NCBI RefSeq assembly: GCF_003691585.1
Contig: NZ_CP033169.1
Span: 186,001-250,000, forward strand
Direction: 5' to 3'
DNA: 64,000 bases
From: Biomaibacter acetigenes
GTDB taxonomy: Bacteria; Bacillota; Thermosediminibacteria; Thermosediminibacterales; Tepidanaerobacteraceae
Below, piece by piece: positions 51,080 through 61,310 of this stretch (its first letter is position 1; the number at the start of each line of letters is the position of its first letter). The position numbers were made by a program, and so were the translations under genes. A model generated the notes under the pieces. The model worked only from the letters and a program-made list of their open reading frames with translations, ran no database searches and had not been told where the DNA came from.

Positions 51080-52063
51080 ATGAAAGTTGCTGTTATTGAC
51101 ATTGGTTCCAATTCCATACGGCTTCTGGTGGCAGTTTATGACGGAAAGCGTGTCATTCCGCTTGAGAGGCAGCTCATCACCACCCGCTTGGGCCGAGGAG
51201 TGGCTGAAAACAATATGCTGGATGAAACCTCCATGCGGGATACGCTGTCTGCCCTGGAGCATTTTAAAAAAAAGGCGCGGAACCTGGAGTGTGATATAAT
51301 ACTGGCCCTGGCTACCAGTGCGGTGCGGGAAGCAGAGAACGGCAGGGATTTTCTACATATTATAAAAGAAAAAACCGGGATCGATGTGGAAATTATTTCC
51401 GGAGAGAAAGAGGCGTGCCTTTCCTTTAAGGGCGCAATAGCGGGACTGGGCCTTGAAGGGCCGGTGCTGGTGATAGATATCGGTGGAGGCTCAACGGAGC
51501 TTTGCCTGGGAGATAACACGGCTTTTAAAAGCACCAGCCTTCCCATGGGAGCGGTGCGTTTCACTAAAAATTACCTTGTGTCGGATCCACCAACAATCGA
51601 TGAGGTTTTGACCGCCTCATCGGCAGCGGCAGAATTGCTTTCCGGTTTTGCTGAGTATTTTAATAGGCATGTACAGGTAGAACACTTAAGGACAATAGGG
51701 GTTATGCCGGAATCCGAGCCTTTCCGGACCTCCTGCAACAGTGATAGGTGCATAACCGTCGTAGGAGTAGGAGGTACTGTCACCACTCTGGCAGCCGTGG
51801 TGCAGGGTCTTGCGGTATACGACCCGGCAAAGGTTCACGGTTTTTCCCTGAAGCTGGAAGATGTGGAAAGCATCTTTGAAAAGTTCTGCCGGCTGACCGT
51901 AGAAGAAAGAAAGAGTATTCCCGGCATCATGCCTCAAAGGGCCGACATCATCACGGCAGGTGTGCTTATTTTACGTCAAATCATGCAAAAATTAAAGATT
52001 TCTATGATAAAAGTAAGTGAATCGGATCTGATGGAAGGATATATTATAGAAAGGTTATCCTGA
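51080..52063 (+). CDS. ppx: Exopolyphosphatase/pppGpp phosphohydrolase family (Ppx/GppA)
   Basis: A 327-residue actin-fold phosphatase: MKVAVIDIGSNSIRLLVA (phosphate-1 loop), ATSAVREAENGRDFLHII, SGEKEACLSFKGAIAG, VLVIDIGGGSTELCLG (phosphate-2 loop) and GVGGTVTTLAAV. It lacks the C-terminal HD extension of E. coli Ppx, giving the short form common in Clostridia. It degrades polyphosphate and/or pppGpp. I chose the ATG at 51080; an upstream in-frame ATG lies at 51062. Confidence 0.92.
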   Translation: MKVAVIDIGSNSIRLLVAVYDGKRVIPLERQLITTRLGRGVAENNMLDETSMRDTLSALEHFKKKARNLECDIILALATSAVREAENGRDFLHIIKEKTGIDVEIISGEKEACLSFKGAIAGLGLEGPVLVIDIGGGSTELCLGDNTAFKSTSLPMGAVRFTKNYLVSDPPTIDEVLTASSAAAELLSGFAEYFNRHVQVEHLRTIGVMPESEPFRTSCNSDRCITVVGVGGTVTTLAAVVQGLAVYDPAKVHGFSLKLEDVESIFEKFCRLTVEERKSIPGIMPQRADIITAGVLILRQIMQKLKISMIKVSESDLMEGYIIERLS

Positions 52064-52262
52064 GCCGTGGCTCTGTGGAGCAAACTTAAAGCGACCGAAA
52101 AAAGGGGAGTCTATATCAGTGACACAGCACTTACCCCCAGGCATTTTTACTGGGAATCTCTAAAACCTAAAAACTTGTTGATTTTTGTCAAAAATTATAA
52201 TAATATCATTATGAATGGAAAGCTACAATCGAATTTTGCGAATACGGGAGGCTGCGTTAATA
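52064..52262. other. Gap between ppx and the GGDEF-EAL gene
   Basis: A frame starting with GTG near 52067 (VALWSKLKATEKRGVYISDT ...) has no ribosome site and no recognisable domain. The promoter of the next gene is probably here. Confidence 0.4.
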
Positions 52263-53670
52263 ATGAAAGATGTTGTGATTTCAAGGCTTGGCGAACTTGT
52301 GGAGGGCCTGGCAAAAGAGGATGAACAAAAGAAGGCGTGGGAGGATTTTCTGGTAGAATTTGCCGAAGTTTGCGGAAAATCGGATTTAAAAGAAAAATTG
52401 AAAGCTTTCAACAATAGATGTTCTGACAGGCCTTATGAGCCGCAGTAAGTTTGAGGAAAAGCTGCAGCTGGCAATCGAATTTGTCCAGAACACAAAAACA
52501 GAATTTTCATTCTATTATATAGACATTGACAATTTAAGGCTCATTAACGATGTTTATGGATACATCGTGGGAGATATTGTACTTAAAAATGTGGCCGATC
52601 ATTTGCAGGAGGTATTGAATGATCCCTTTGTAGTCGCTCGCATAGGTGATGACGAGTTCGGGGTTATATTAATGGACGTGGGGCCTGCTGAAGCGCTGGC
52701 AAAGGCGCAGGTTCTATGCAAAAGTATTGCTGAGATGGAAATTAATCCTTTGGGTGATGACGGCATTTTTATTACAAACAGCATTGGCGTTGCTTCGTAT
52801 CCTCACAATGGACAAGCGTTAGATGACCTTATGCTGGCTGCCGAGGTTGCTTGTATAACTTCCAAGAGGAAAGGAAAGAACCGGGCACAGCTTTTAGATA
52901 CGGTTAACGACAACATAAATCCTACTGTGGTTCACGAGAGAATTCTTATTTTGCGGGAAGCACTAAGTTCGAAAGATAGTATAGTTCCTTTCTATCAACC
53001 GATTGTAGACCTGGCGACTGGCGAGCCTATGGGTTACGAAGTGCTTGCTCGCGTGAAGAGAGGAGAAAATTTTCTTTCTGCCGGGCTTTTTGTTGATGCA
53101 GCAGAAAAATCCGGCCTTATGCAAGAAATTGGCGAAAGAGTCATAGAACAGGCAATGAAAGAAAAAAACAGCTCTTGGGCAAAAGACAAACTTTTCTTTA
53201 TTAATTTTTCTATGCGTGAGGTAGAAAACCTGGATACCATACGGTTCTTAGCCGACCTTTTCAACCGTTATGAAATTGATCCTGAAGATATTGTTGCCGA
53301 AATTACAGAACGAGAAACCGTGAGAGATATTAATGCTGTGCATACTTTTGCCAAGGAGTTAACAGAACTCAGGGTGCGGTTGGCAGTAGACGATTTTGGC
53401 AGCGGTTTTTCTTCATTTCTTTATCTTCGTTACTTTGACTGCTATTTTGCGAAGATTGAGGGCTCTTTGGTGCGTGATATAACAAGGAGCGGACGTTCAA
53501 GAATGATAGTAGAAAATATGGCAAAGCTTTTGCAGAGGCTTTCAATAGAAGTAATAGCCGAATTTGTAGAAAACCGCGAAGTGGCTAAAATATTGGAAAA
53601 CGCAGGCATCCGATTCGGACAGGGCTATTATTTAGGAAAGCCGTCGCGGTGCCCTGGCAACGGAAGTTAG
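52263..53670 (+). CDS. GGDEF-EAL cyclic-di-GMP enzyme (frameshifted near the N-terminus)
   Basis: Two frames belong to one protein. The first (ATG 52263) gives MKDVVISRLGELVEGLAKED ... FAEVCGKSDLKEKLKA, a short helical lead-in. At the T run 52406-52408 the frame shifts; the next frame reads STIDVLTGLMSRSKFEEKL, the normal opening of a GGDEF domain. The cyclase signature is degenerate (RIGDDEF for GGDEF). The EAL half keeps likely catalytic residues: GYEVLARV, NFS, AEITERETV, VDDFGSGFSS, KIEGSLV, AEFVE and GQGYYLGKP. So it is probably a phosphodiesterase whose GGDEF part is regulatory. Removing one T gives about 468 residues. No membrane segments are seen. Confidence 0.85.
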
Positions 53671-53730
53671 CGCAGCACAAGCTGCTGTGCTATAATGTGG
53701 CTATAATATAATGAGTTTGGAGGGATAATT

Positions 53731-54084
53731 TTGAATGATCTTGTTGACAAGAAGATCGAACGCTATGAAACTTTACTACGAGAGATGTGGGCTGCGTCCG
53801 AGAAGTACCTCGGGGCGTTTTCTGTGAAACTTTTGGTGGAAAGGGTTGTGTGGGATATTTCTACGGAGTATAGGGAAATAGAACTGCTGCACTACGATGA
53901 GGGCAGGATATCGTGTGCAGAAATGGCGGCCAGTATGAAGGAAAATCCAAACCTGCCGGTTGATGATATGTTCATGAAGTTTATTACAAGATATGTGGAA
54001 ATTCTGGCCAGGCTTATTGGTTGTGAAAAAGCGGACAAAATAGCGAAGAAACTGAAAGAAGAATTCGGGAATATTCCTATATAG
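53731..54084 (+). CDS. Unknown soluble helical protein
   Basis: A 117-residue, mostly alpha-helical protein: MNDLVDKKIERYETLLREMWAASEKYLGAFSVKLLVERVVWDISTEYREIELL ... ISCAEMAASMKENPNLPVDDMFMKFITRYVEILARLIGCEKADKIAKKLKEEF. The TTG start follows GGAGGG. I do not recognise the family. It lies 60 bp after the GGDEF-EAL gene and may be a partner; its helix pattern is a little like the short lead-in of that protein, but similarity is weak. The right end is cut close by a transposase relic. Confidence 0.6.
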   Translation: MNDLVDKKIERYETLLREMWAASEKYLGAFSVKLLVERVVWDISTEYREIELLHYDEGRISCAEMAASMKENPNLPVDDMFMKFITRYVEILARLIGCEKADKIAKKLKEEFGNIPI

Positions 54085-55041
54085 AGATGATAAAACATGG
54101 AACAATGAATTTATCGATGTCCTGGCAAAAGACCTTGATAAAATTGACTTAACATCCCTCATCTATGTAGCAGATTCGGCTCTAATAACAAAAGATAACC
54201 TAAAAAAGATGCATAAAAAAACTGTATTTTATTTCAAGATTTCCCGCCACCTTTGAACTGGAGAAAAACCTCATTGACCTTGCATGGAAAAAGAATGATT
54301 GGACCTTAATAGGCAAAATCTCCAATCAAAAAAATGCTGCTGAGTATAAAGTTAAGGAATTTATCAGGACAATTGAGAATATCAAATACAAGTTTGTAGT
54401 AGTTCAACACAAAACTTGATAAAAGAAAGACCAAAAGCATAGATAAAAAACTGGATGAACTATGCAAAACACTTAAAAAAGAAACTCGAGAATTAAGCTT
54501 AAGAGAGTTTGCATGTAAAGCCGATGCTCAAAAGGAAATAGAGCTTTTCAAAAAAGATCATGATAATGATTTTTACCCATTGGACTTTCAAGTAATTGAA
54601 AGAACAAAACCTGATGATATTTTAAAAGAGTATAAAAATCAAACGACTGTAGAGACATCCTTTAGATTTTTAAAGAGCCCCATCTTTCTTGATGCCATAT
54701 ATTTAAAGAAGGAAAGCCGAATAGAAGCTTTGTGTTATGTCCTCTTTCTTGCTCTTTTCATCTACCAGATACTCCAAAGGCGTATGAGAAAAGCTCTGGA
54801 AGAACAGGGAGAATATATCTTCGTAGCAGGCAAAGTTAAGACTGAAAAACCTACCGGCAATAGGATTCTTGAGTTATTAAAGCCTATACAGACCATAGGC
54901 TATGTTGAAGGTGACAAGGAATGCCGTATTCTTCCCGAGATTCCTAATGAGGAGCCTTTAGAAAGGATACTTTCTTTAATCGGTTTAACGCCGGATATTT
55001 ATACTTCAATAAGGGAATACCCTCATTATCTCCTTGAGTAA
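54085..55041 (+). pseudogene. IS1634/IS4-like transposase relic
   Basis: Three frames together give the last part of a DDE transposase: DDKTWNNEFIDVLAKDLDKIDLTSLIYVADSALITKDNLKKM (catalytic Asp region), then FELEKNLIDLAWKKNDWTLIGKISNQKNAAEYKV, then QTTVETSFRFLKSPIFLDAIYLKKESRIEALCYVLFLALFIYQILQRRMRKAL with the ET-FR helix containing the catalytic Glu. The N-terminal half is missing and frames break near 54240 and 54415. No terminal inverted repeats are evident. The element is dead. Confidence 0.85.
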
Positions 55042-55495
55042 TAATAAGCTTTTTATTTTAACTTGGTAAATATTTGTTGGTCCATTATCTGGAAGGGTGC
55101 GAAATGTGGGTTGTTAGGATATTATTGTTATATCTTAGTTTCATCTATGCTTATCCCTTGATCCTTGCCACATATTTCCAAACTATGTATTTTTCATTTA
55201 TTCCTCCCACCCATGCGAAAAAAGTGGTTCCGTTTGGGAGGGAGTTAGGGAAAAGGATTAAGGATCAAGTCTACACGGAGTAACAAAGATATAAGTGATA
55301 AGGTCTCGAAGGATTCGAGATTTACGCCACTTATCCCTTCTTTCTTTGAACCATGATTTCGTCCATTCGGAACAACTTTTTCACATAAATTAGATAAACT
55401 TTATTACCTTCAATAAAGTCCCATGTAGATTTTATAATGTATAATAGATCTGTACCCAGGATTTAAAAAAATAAAATAACAGGAAGGGACCATCA
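55042..55495. other. Intergenic region with a nested hairpin
   Basis: About 450 bp after the transposase relic. A nested inverted repeat at 55291-55334 (outer ATAAGTG/CACTTAT, inner TCTCGAA/TTCGAGA) is the only clear structure. A frame at 55074-55283 has no ribosome site or known domain and is not called. The remainder near 55400-55490 should contain the promoter of the transporter gene. Confidence 0.5.
55291..55334. repeat. Nested inverted repeat
   Basis: Outer arms ATAAGTG and CACTTAT, inner arms TCTCGAA and TTCGAGA with a 3-base loop. It may be an IS end, a terminator for an older gene, or an operator. Confidence 0.6.
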
Positions 55496-56407
55496 GTGAA
55501 CAAAGGTTTTATTTATCTAGCAATCACAGTAATTTTTTTCAGCTCCTATGAAGTTGTAGGAAAGACGCTGTCAGGCGTCGTAAACCCATACCAATTGAAC
55601 TTCGTAAGGTTTTTGATAGGTGGGCTGATGCTCTTACCCATGGCATTGGACCATATAAAAAGCAGGGGAATAAAGCTATCTGCAAAAGACATACTCTACG
55701 TATCCCTTATAGGTCTTGTAAATGTAGGCCTAAGCATGTCTTTTTTGCAGATAGGCATAAACGCTACAAAAGCCAGTCTGGCAGCTGTAATATTTAGTTC
55801 CAATCCCCTTTTTGTGATGATATCAGCTTACTTTATACTGAATGAGGACTTAAATCTAAGAAAAATCCTGGGGCTCATGGTGGGCATAGCCGGAATTATA
55901 ATAGTATTTTACAAGGACCTAAACCTGAGCAAGTCATACAATTATGGCATTGCTATGCTTATAATTTCTGCCATATCTTACGGCATATACACATCTATGG
56001 GTAAAAAATTTTCTCAAAAGACCGATAGTATAATAATGAATTCACTGTCTTTTATAATAGGGAGCCTGTTTTTGCTACCAGTACTTATAATAAAGCACTA
56101 CCCTGCATTATATATACCTTATAAAGCACTGCTGCCCATGGCTTATCTCACATTTTTTGTGACGGGATTGGCTTATTATACTTACTTTGTGGGCCTGTCT
56201 TATACAAATGCAGGAGCAGGTTCAACGGTATTTTTCATAAAACCTGTAATGGCCAGCTTGCTGGCATGGATGTTTCTTGGAGAAAAAATATCCATACAAC
56301 TGGTGATAGGCACACTGGTAATATTATCCGGAATCGCTATAGTTCAACACGCAGACAAAAAATCATGCTCTATAATGACCCAGGATATAACGGGAAGATG
56401 CTTATGA
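55496..56407 (+). CDS. EamA-family (DMT) transporter
   Basis: A 303-residue protein with ten predicted membrane helices arranged as two EamA repeats: the first opens FIYLAITVIFFSSYEVVGKTL ... NFVRFLIGGLMLLPMA, the second YNYGIAMLIISAISYGIYTSMGKKF, ending LVIGTLVILSGIAIV. Such transporters export metabolites or amino acids; substrate unknown. The GTG start follows AGGAAGGG. It is convergent with the LysR-type gene 10 bp away. Confidence 0.88.
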   Translation: MNKGFIYLAITVIFFSSYEVVGKTLSGVVNPYQLNFVRFLIGGLMLLPMALDHIKSRGIKLSAKDILYVSLIGLVNVGLSMSFLQIGINATKASLAAVIFSSNPLFVMISAYFILNEDLNLRKILGLMVGIAGIIIVFYKDLNLSKSYNYGIAMLIISAISYGIYTSMGKKFSQKTDSIIMNSLSFIIGSLFLLPVLIIKHYPALYIPYKALLPMAYLTFFVTGLAYYTYFVGLSYTNAGAGSTVFFIKPVMASLLAWMFLGEKISIQLVIGTLVILSGIAIVQHADKKSCSIMTQDITGRCL

Positions 56408-56417
56408 GCAATAACAG

Positions 56418-57313
56418 TCATATCATGTCTTTATTATACTTGTTGAGAAAATAGTTCATGAACTTTTTTGCGGCTTTATTTGGCTTGGAATCCTTTTTTA
56501 CTATAAATCCGGCATCCCAAAAGGCGGTAGGCTCGTCAATGGGCATTGAATATATATTGCCAAACTCTTCTATATGGGTAAGCTTATCCACAAAAACGAA
56601 ATACCCTTGTTTAATGCGACAAAATCGTAGGCAACTTTTAAATCATGGCTGGATTTAAAGTAAACGTTTGGAACAACACCTGCTTTGTAAAAATGCTCAA
56701 GGATAACCGGCTGAATTCGAAATGTATCGGTGAGAAGAATAAATCTTTCATTTTTGAGATCCTCGAATTTAACGCTATCTCTGTGCGCCAGAGGATTTTT
56801 TTTGTTTATTATGGCCACAAGCCTCTCTCTTATTAAATGATAATACTTAAAACCATTAACATCTTTTGGTTTCACCGTTAAGGCCAAATCCAGATTGCCA
56901 TTTAAAACGTTCGATTCGCAGTCTACATCAGAAAACTCCGCTATATCAATGTTTATATCGCCGTGTTTCTGTTCGAATTCGATAATTGCTTTAACCCCCA
57001 AGATCTGCAAAGTCCCCGGAGCAAAGCCTATCCTTATCCTTGCCTTTTCCCGTTCGATTTTACTGTTTATATCAGCAATGAGGTCATCGTAGGCTCTAAC
57101 CAGGGCTTCTGCCCTGGGGAGGATATATCTGCCGAGTTCGGTGAGATCGACTCCCCTGGAGTTTCTGTTGAAGAGGGGGGCGCCAATCTCCTTTTCAAGC
57201 TTACTTATCCTCCTGCTCAAGGCCTGCTGGGTGATAAAGAGTTCCTTTGCCGTTTTGGTGAAGCTGTTGTTCTGGCAAATTTTTACGAAATATTTTAAAG
57301 ATGTTATATCCAT
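56418..57313 (-). CDS. LysR-type transcription regulator (frameshifted near the C-terminus)
   Basis: Residues 1-60 form a winged helix (MDITSLKYFVKICQNNSFTKTAKELFITQQALSRRISKLEKEIGAPLFNRNSRGVDLTELG), followed by an effector-binding domain (RIRIGFAPGTLQIL ...). At the A run 56592-56596 the frame is lost after NKGISF; one base away it continues VDKLTHIEEFGNIYSMPIDEPTAFWDAGFIVKKDSKPNKAAKKFMNYF to a stop at 56418. Restoring one base gives about 298 residues, normal for the family. It is divergent from the Old-Yellow-Enzyme gene and probably controls it. Confidence 0.88.
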
Positions 57314-57550
57314 AACATTCCGCCTCTATACATCAATAATAACGACAAGAGGGATTATAATAATGTTACTCGATTTGACGGAAAATAGCAATATTTTTGA
57401 GAGTACTCGCGAAAGGCAAATAAAATTGTTCAGATCGGTTGTGGCTGCCACAAAACTTTGTTGATATGCAAATGTGTGCGAATAATTTAAAATATTAATA
57501 TGGAATGTTAAAGTATTCACTTTAACAAATACGTAAAAGGAGGACGAAAG

Positions 57551-59518
57551 ATGTTTGACGCACTGCTGTTTTCAAAAGGCAGGATCGGCACGATGTAAAC
57601 CTGGAACAGGATAGTTATGACGGCTATGGGCAATGCCCTGGCAAACAATGACGGAACGGTTTCGCAGAAAGACATTGATTTTTATGGCGCAAGGGCGAAA
57701 GGCGGAGTTGGCCTCATCATTACGGAGTGTGCAGTGGTTGATGAAAGGGGCAAGGGGAACACTAAACAGATATGCGTTTACGATGACAAGTTTATACCCG
57801 GCCTTAAGACGTTGGCAGAAGAGATTCACAAATATGACGGGAAAATAGCAGTCCAGATTTATCATCCGGGAAGACAAGGGATTTCTGTCATAAACGGAAA
57901 TATGCCCATGATGGCTCCGAGCGAAGTGGAATGCAAAGTGGTGCGGCAGCCGGTACAGGCTATGACCGTCGAACAGATTGAAGATATGGTGAATAAATTC
58001 ATAAATGCAGCAGTGAGAATTAAAAGCGCTGGCATAGACGCGGTAGAGGTCCATGGCGCCCACGGTTACTTGATAAATCAGTTTTTGAGCCCATATACGA
58101 ACAAAAGGACGGACAAATACGGCAGAAGCCTTGAAAACAGGATGAGATTCCTGGAAGAGATTGTAATCGGCATAAGAGAAAAGTGCGGCAGGGATTTTCC
58201 GCTGCTGGTCAGGCTGACGGTTGACGAGTTTTTGGGAATGGCAGGGCTTCCGAACGAAGGCCTCCATATCGAAGAAGGAGTAAAGATCGCAAAAAGGCTC
58301 GAAGAGCTGGGTGTGGATGCTCTGGATATAAGCTGCGGCATATACGAGACCATGAACGTAGCCTGGGAACCCTTTTCCTATGAACAGGGCTGGAAGGCGC
58401 ATCTGGCTGAAACAATAAAGAAATCGGTAAACATACCCGTAATAGGCGTATCGGTGTACAGGGATCCCGAATATGCCAACAGAATGATTGAAGAAGGAAA
58501 GATTGATTTTGCGGGTTCCGCAAGGCAGCATTTTGCGGATCCGGAATGGGCAAACAAGGCGAAGGAAGAAAGAGTAGATGAAATAAGAAAATGCATTTCC
58601 TGCCTCTACTGCATGGAGACCCTGATGAATGCCGATATAGCAGGGTCCTCAGCTCAGTGTGCCGTCAATATTCTAAGCGGAAGAGAAGGAGAATTGAACG
58701 ACTTTAAAAAAGATGGAGCGCAAAGGGTTGTAGCAATAATAGGTGCCGGGCCTGCCGGGCCGGAGGCGGCAAGGATTCTGGTAAAAAGAGGATTCAAGCC
58801 GGTCATATTTGAAAAGTCGGATAAAGTGGGCGGCCAGTTGCAGCTGGCGAATAAACCGCCCAAAAAGGGCAAAATAAACTGGTTGATAGATTACCTGAAA
58901 ACACAGATAGAAAAAGCCGGAATCGAAGTCAGGTACAATACAGCCCCAACAGTGGCCACCTTAAAAGAACTAAAGCCTTATGCGGTATTCATAGCGCAGG
59001 GGTCAAACCCGATCCTGCCGAAATCAATCCCGGGAATAGACAGGGAAAATGTTTATGCAGCGGAGGACATACTGAGCGGCAACGCGGAGATTAAGAATAA
59101 AAAAGTAGCCGTTGTCGGCTCCGGAATGACCGGGCTGGAAACCGCACATTACCTTGCTTGCGCCGGGAACGAGGTAAGCGTGTTTGAAATGCTCGATGAT
59201 ATCGCGCCAGGGCTTTTCTTCCAGAATCTAATCGACGTAATGGGCCATTTGAATTCTTTTGGCGTAAAATTCTATCCCAAACATAAGCTCGTGGAGATAG
59301 GCGAAGACAAAGTAGTTTTCGAAAATACCCAAACCAAAGAAAAGTCAAGCCGTGAGTTTGATTATGTTGTGCTGTCTTTGAGGAGGGCCCCCAATACAGA
59401 GCTTGTTGATGAGATAAAGGCGGCCTTTGACAATGTGGCAGTGCTTGGGGATGCCCAAAAAGCAGGGAAAATACGAAATGCCATTGAATCAGGCTTTATG
59501 GCAGCATACGAACTATAA
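57551..59518 (+). CDS. Old-Yellow-Enzyme-type NADH:flavin oxidoreductase with an in-frame stop
   Basis: The full-length gene would start at ATG 57551 behind AAAGGAGGAC: MFDALLFSKGRIGTM, then an in-frame TAA (57596-57598), then TWNRIVMTAMGNALANNDG. Homologues have about M-E-V-K-N-R-I-V-M here, so sequence was changed across the TAA. Downstream the protein is complete: FMN TIM barrel (VEVHGAHGYLINQFLSPYTNKRTDKYGRSLENR), a 4Fe-4S site (CISCLYCMETLMNADIAGSSAQC), an FAD domain (VAIIGAGPAGPEAARILVKRGFKPVIFEK) and an NAD domain (VAVVGSGMTGLETAHYLACAGNEV). It resembles enoate and dienoyl-CoA reductases. Translation from ATG 57617 would lose the first FMN-contacting strand, so activity is doubtful unless the stop is an error. 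Confidence 0.8.
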
Positions 59519-59539
59519 AACTTGAGGGAGAGGATATAT

Positions 59540-60202
59540 ATGGAAACAGTTTCAAGATATGCTCAGCTTTGCCCCATAATATACGGCAGGGGAACTGCAA
59601 GCTTACTGGGCGAAGAAGTTAAAAAACTCGGATGCTCTAAAGCGCTGGTGGTGTCGGATGAAAATGTATCAAAAATCGAATTTTATGAAAGGTGCAAGAA
59701 AAGCCTGCTGGATGCAGGAATAGAAATAGTTGAATTCAACGAAGTGTTGCCCGATCCACCGGATTATATCGTAAACAGGGGAGGAGAGGTTGCCAGGGCG
59801 GAGAAGGTCGATGCAATAGTGGCCATAGGCGGAGGAAGTGTCATGGATGCCGCCAAGGCTATAAACATCCTTATAAACAATCCACCGCCGATAAACCAGT
59901 ATTTTGGCAACCCCGTTTACAAACCCGGCGTACCGGTGGTGATGGTTGTGACCACAGCGGGGACGGGCAGCGAAAGCACGATAGTTGCCGTTATTACTGA
60001 TACCCAAAACGGCGTCAAAAACTCTGTGCTTGGAGCGGCGACGCTTGGCATACTTGACCCCGAAGCTACTGCTACACTTTCTCCGGAAGATACGGTCCAT
60101 ACCGGCATGGATACCTTCGCACATGCGGCAGAAGCCATTACGGCCAATCAGAGATTCTGGAAAATATGTATGAGAATTATTGAGGGTTTTAAGGAAATAT
60201 GA
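59540..60202 (+). pseudogene. Iron-containing alcohol dehydrogenase, C-terminally truncated
   Basis: The first 210 residues are a normal iron-ADH N-terminal domain and start of the metal domain: PIIYGRGTASLLGEEVKKLGCSKALVVSDENV, AIVAIGGGSVMDAAKAINILI, VTTAGTGSESTIVAVITD and HTGMDTFAHAAEAITANQ. The protein then ends after an unrelated 15-residue tail (220 residues against about 385). The remaining His ligands are missing, so it cannot bind iron properly. It lies 21 bp after the flavin oxidoreductase gene with GAGGGAGAGG before the ATG, suggesting that both formed one catabolic operon before decay. Confidence 0.82.
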
Positions 60203-60238
60203 AATTCCTATCCTTGGCAAAGTAATAGATTTATATGA

Positions 60239-60278
60239 AAGCTTTAAGAGCCGGGAAGCTTCCCGGCTCTTAAAGCTT
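60239..60278. repeat. 40-bp perfect palindrome
   Basis: AAGCTTTAAGAGCCGGGAAG and its exact reverse complement join without a spacer. As RNA it would be a stable hairpin, and it may end transcription from both sides, since it lies between two convergent damaged genes; T tracts are short. Confidence 0.85.
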
Positions 60279-60301
60279 AACCGTCTTCAGTTTAATACAT
60301 C

Positions 60302-61310
60302 TCATTCAACTGCAAGTTTGATGTTTCCTGTATAAGTTCCAGGTGCAATTTCGGTCTCAACACCATTGACATACATCTTGAGGTTTTTGCCTGTGATTTT
60401 AGCGCCTTCAGCTATGGTAAGGCTGGTCAGATAAGACGTACCCGTTACGGTCCAAGTTGAATCAGAATCAAGGGAAACTATTACGCCGTTGCTTACGGCT
60501 TCGCTGGGGACTACTTTGATATTGCTGATTTCCTTGCAGTTTTCCTTTGTAATGACCTCGCCCGGTTTGACGTTCACATGGGACTGAGTTCCCGCAGAGA
60601 TTACGCCGGCCACATCTGCGTTTTCAAACACAACGTTGAGGTTTTGCCCTGCTGACCAGCGGGAATTGTAAATATCTCCATTTACCTTCATGTTTTTAAA
60701 TGTTACGTTAACAGTATTTTTAGCTTTGGGATTGGTTGTATCGTTGTCGTCCTTGAACGTTTGTAACACGCAAGTTTCCCTTAAGGCCGAGTACCCAGGG
60801 TACTTCTTTGAACATTCCGGCTTTGAAGTTGAGGTCGGTGCCATCTTTGCCTATAATGGTGGAATTCTTTATGAGTAATGTAGAATTTCCGCCAGCCCAT
60901 ATTCCGGTACGGATTGCACCGGTTGTATGTATTGTGGCATTGTCTATTGTAACATTTGCATTATCTGTTGCCATTATGCCTGCAGCATGGCCGGCAAAGT
61001 CGTTGAGACCATGTCCGTTTGCCGCAAGCAGCATTTTTGCTGTTTCAATTCCTGTAACAGAACCGGACGGATCAAAGATAGTAGCGGTTTTGCCGTCAAT
61101 TATGCCTTTATCAACACAGTACTCAATGTGCTTTTCCGCCCAGTTGCCATCAATATCGGCAAATGATGCGGTATTTTTCTCGGCTATATTTTCAGAGTTA
61201 ATCAGTGTTGTTGCAAGGGAGATCAGTTTTGCCATCGCTGCACGGTCAATAGTTTGCTGAGGCATGTAGGCATAGGGTTCGATGAACATATACTTTTTAA
61301 GTGATTTCAC
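60302..61310 (-). pseudogene. SLH / beta-helix surface-protein fragment
   Basis: The minus strand encodes part of an S-layer-homology region (TIDRAAMAKLISLATTLIN, FADIDGNWAEKHIEYCVDKGIIDGKTATIFDPSGSVTGIETAKMLL) followed by beta-helix-like repeats (GIMATDNANVTIDNATIHTTGAIRTGIWAGGNSTLLIKNSTIIG; LNVVFENADVAGVISAGTQSHVNVKPGEVITKENCKEI). A frame break near 60751 (extra base in an AGG run) splits it. There is no signal peptide and the first SLH repeat is cut, so this is an internal piece of a larger surface protein fused to the end of htpG (GTG overlaps the htpG stop). Confidence 0.75.

Noticed and set aside
55074-55283. A 69-residue hydrophobic frame after the transposase relic
   Set aside because: No ribosome site, unusual composition, and no match to known small membrane proteins.
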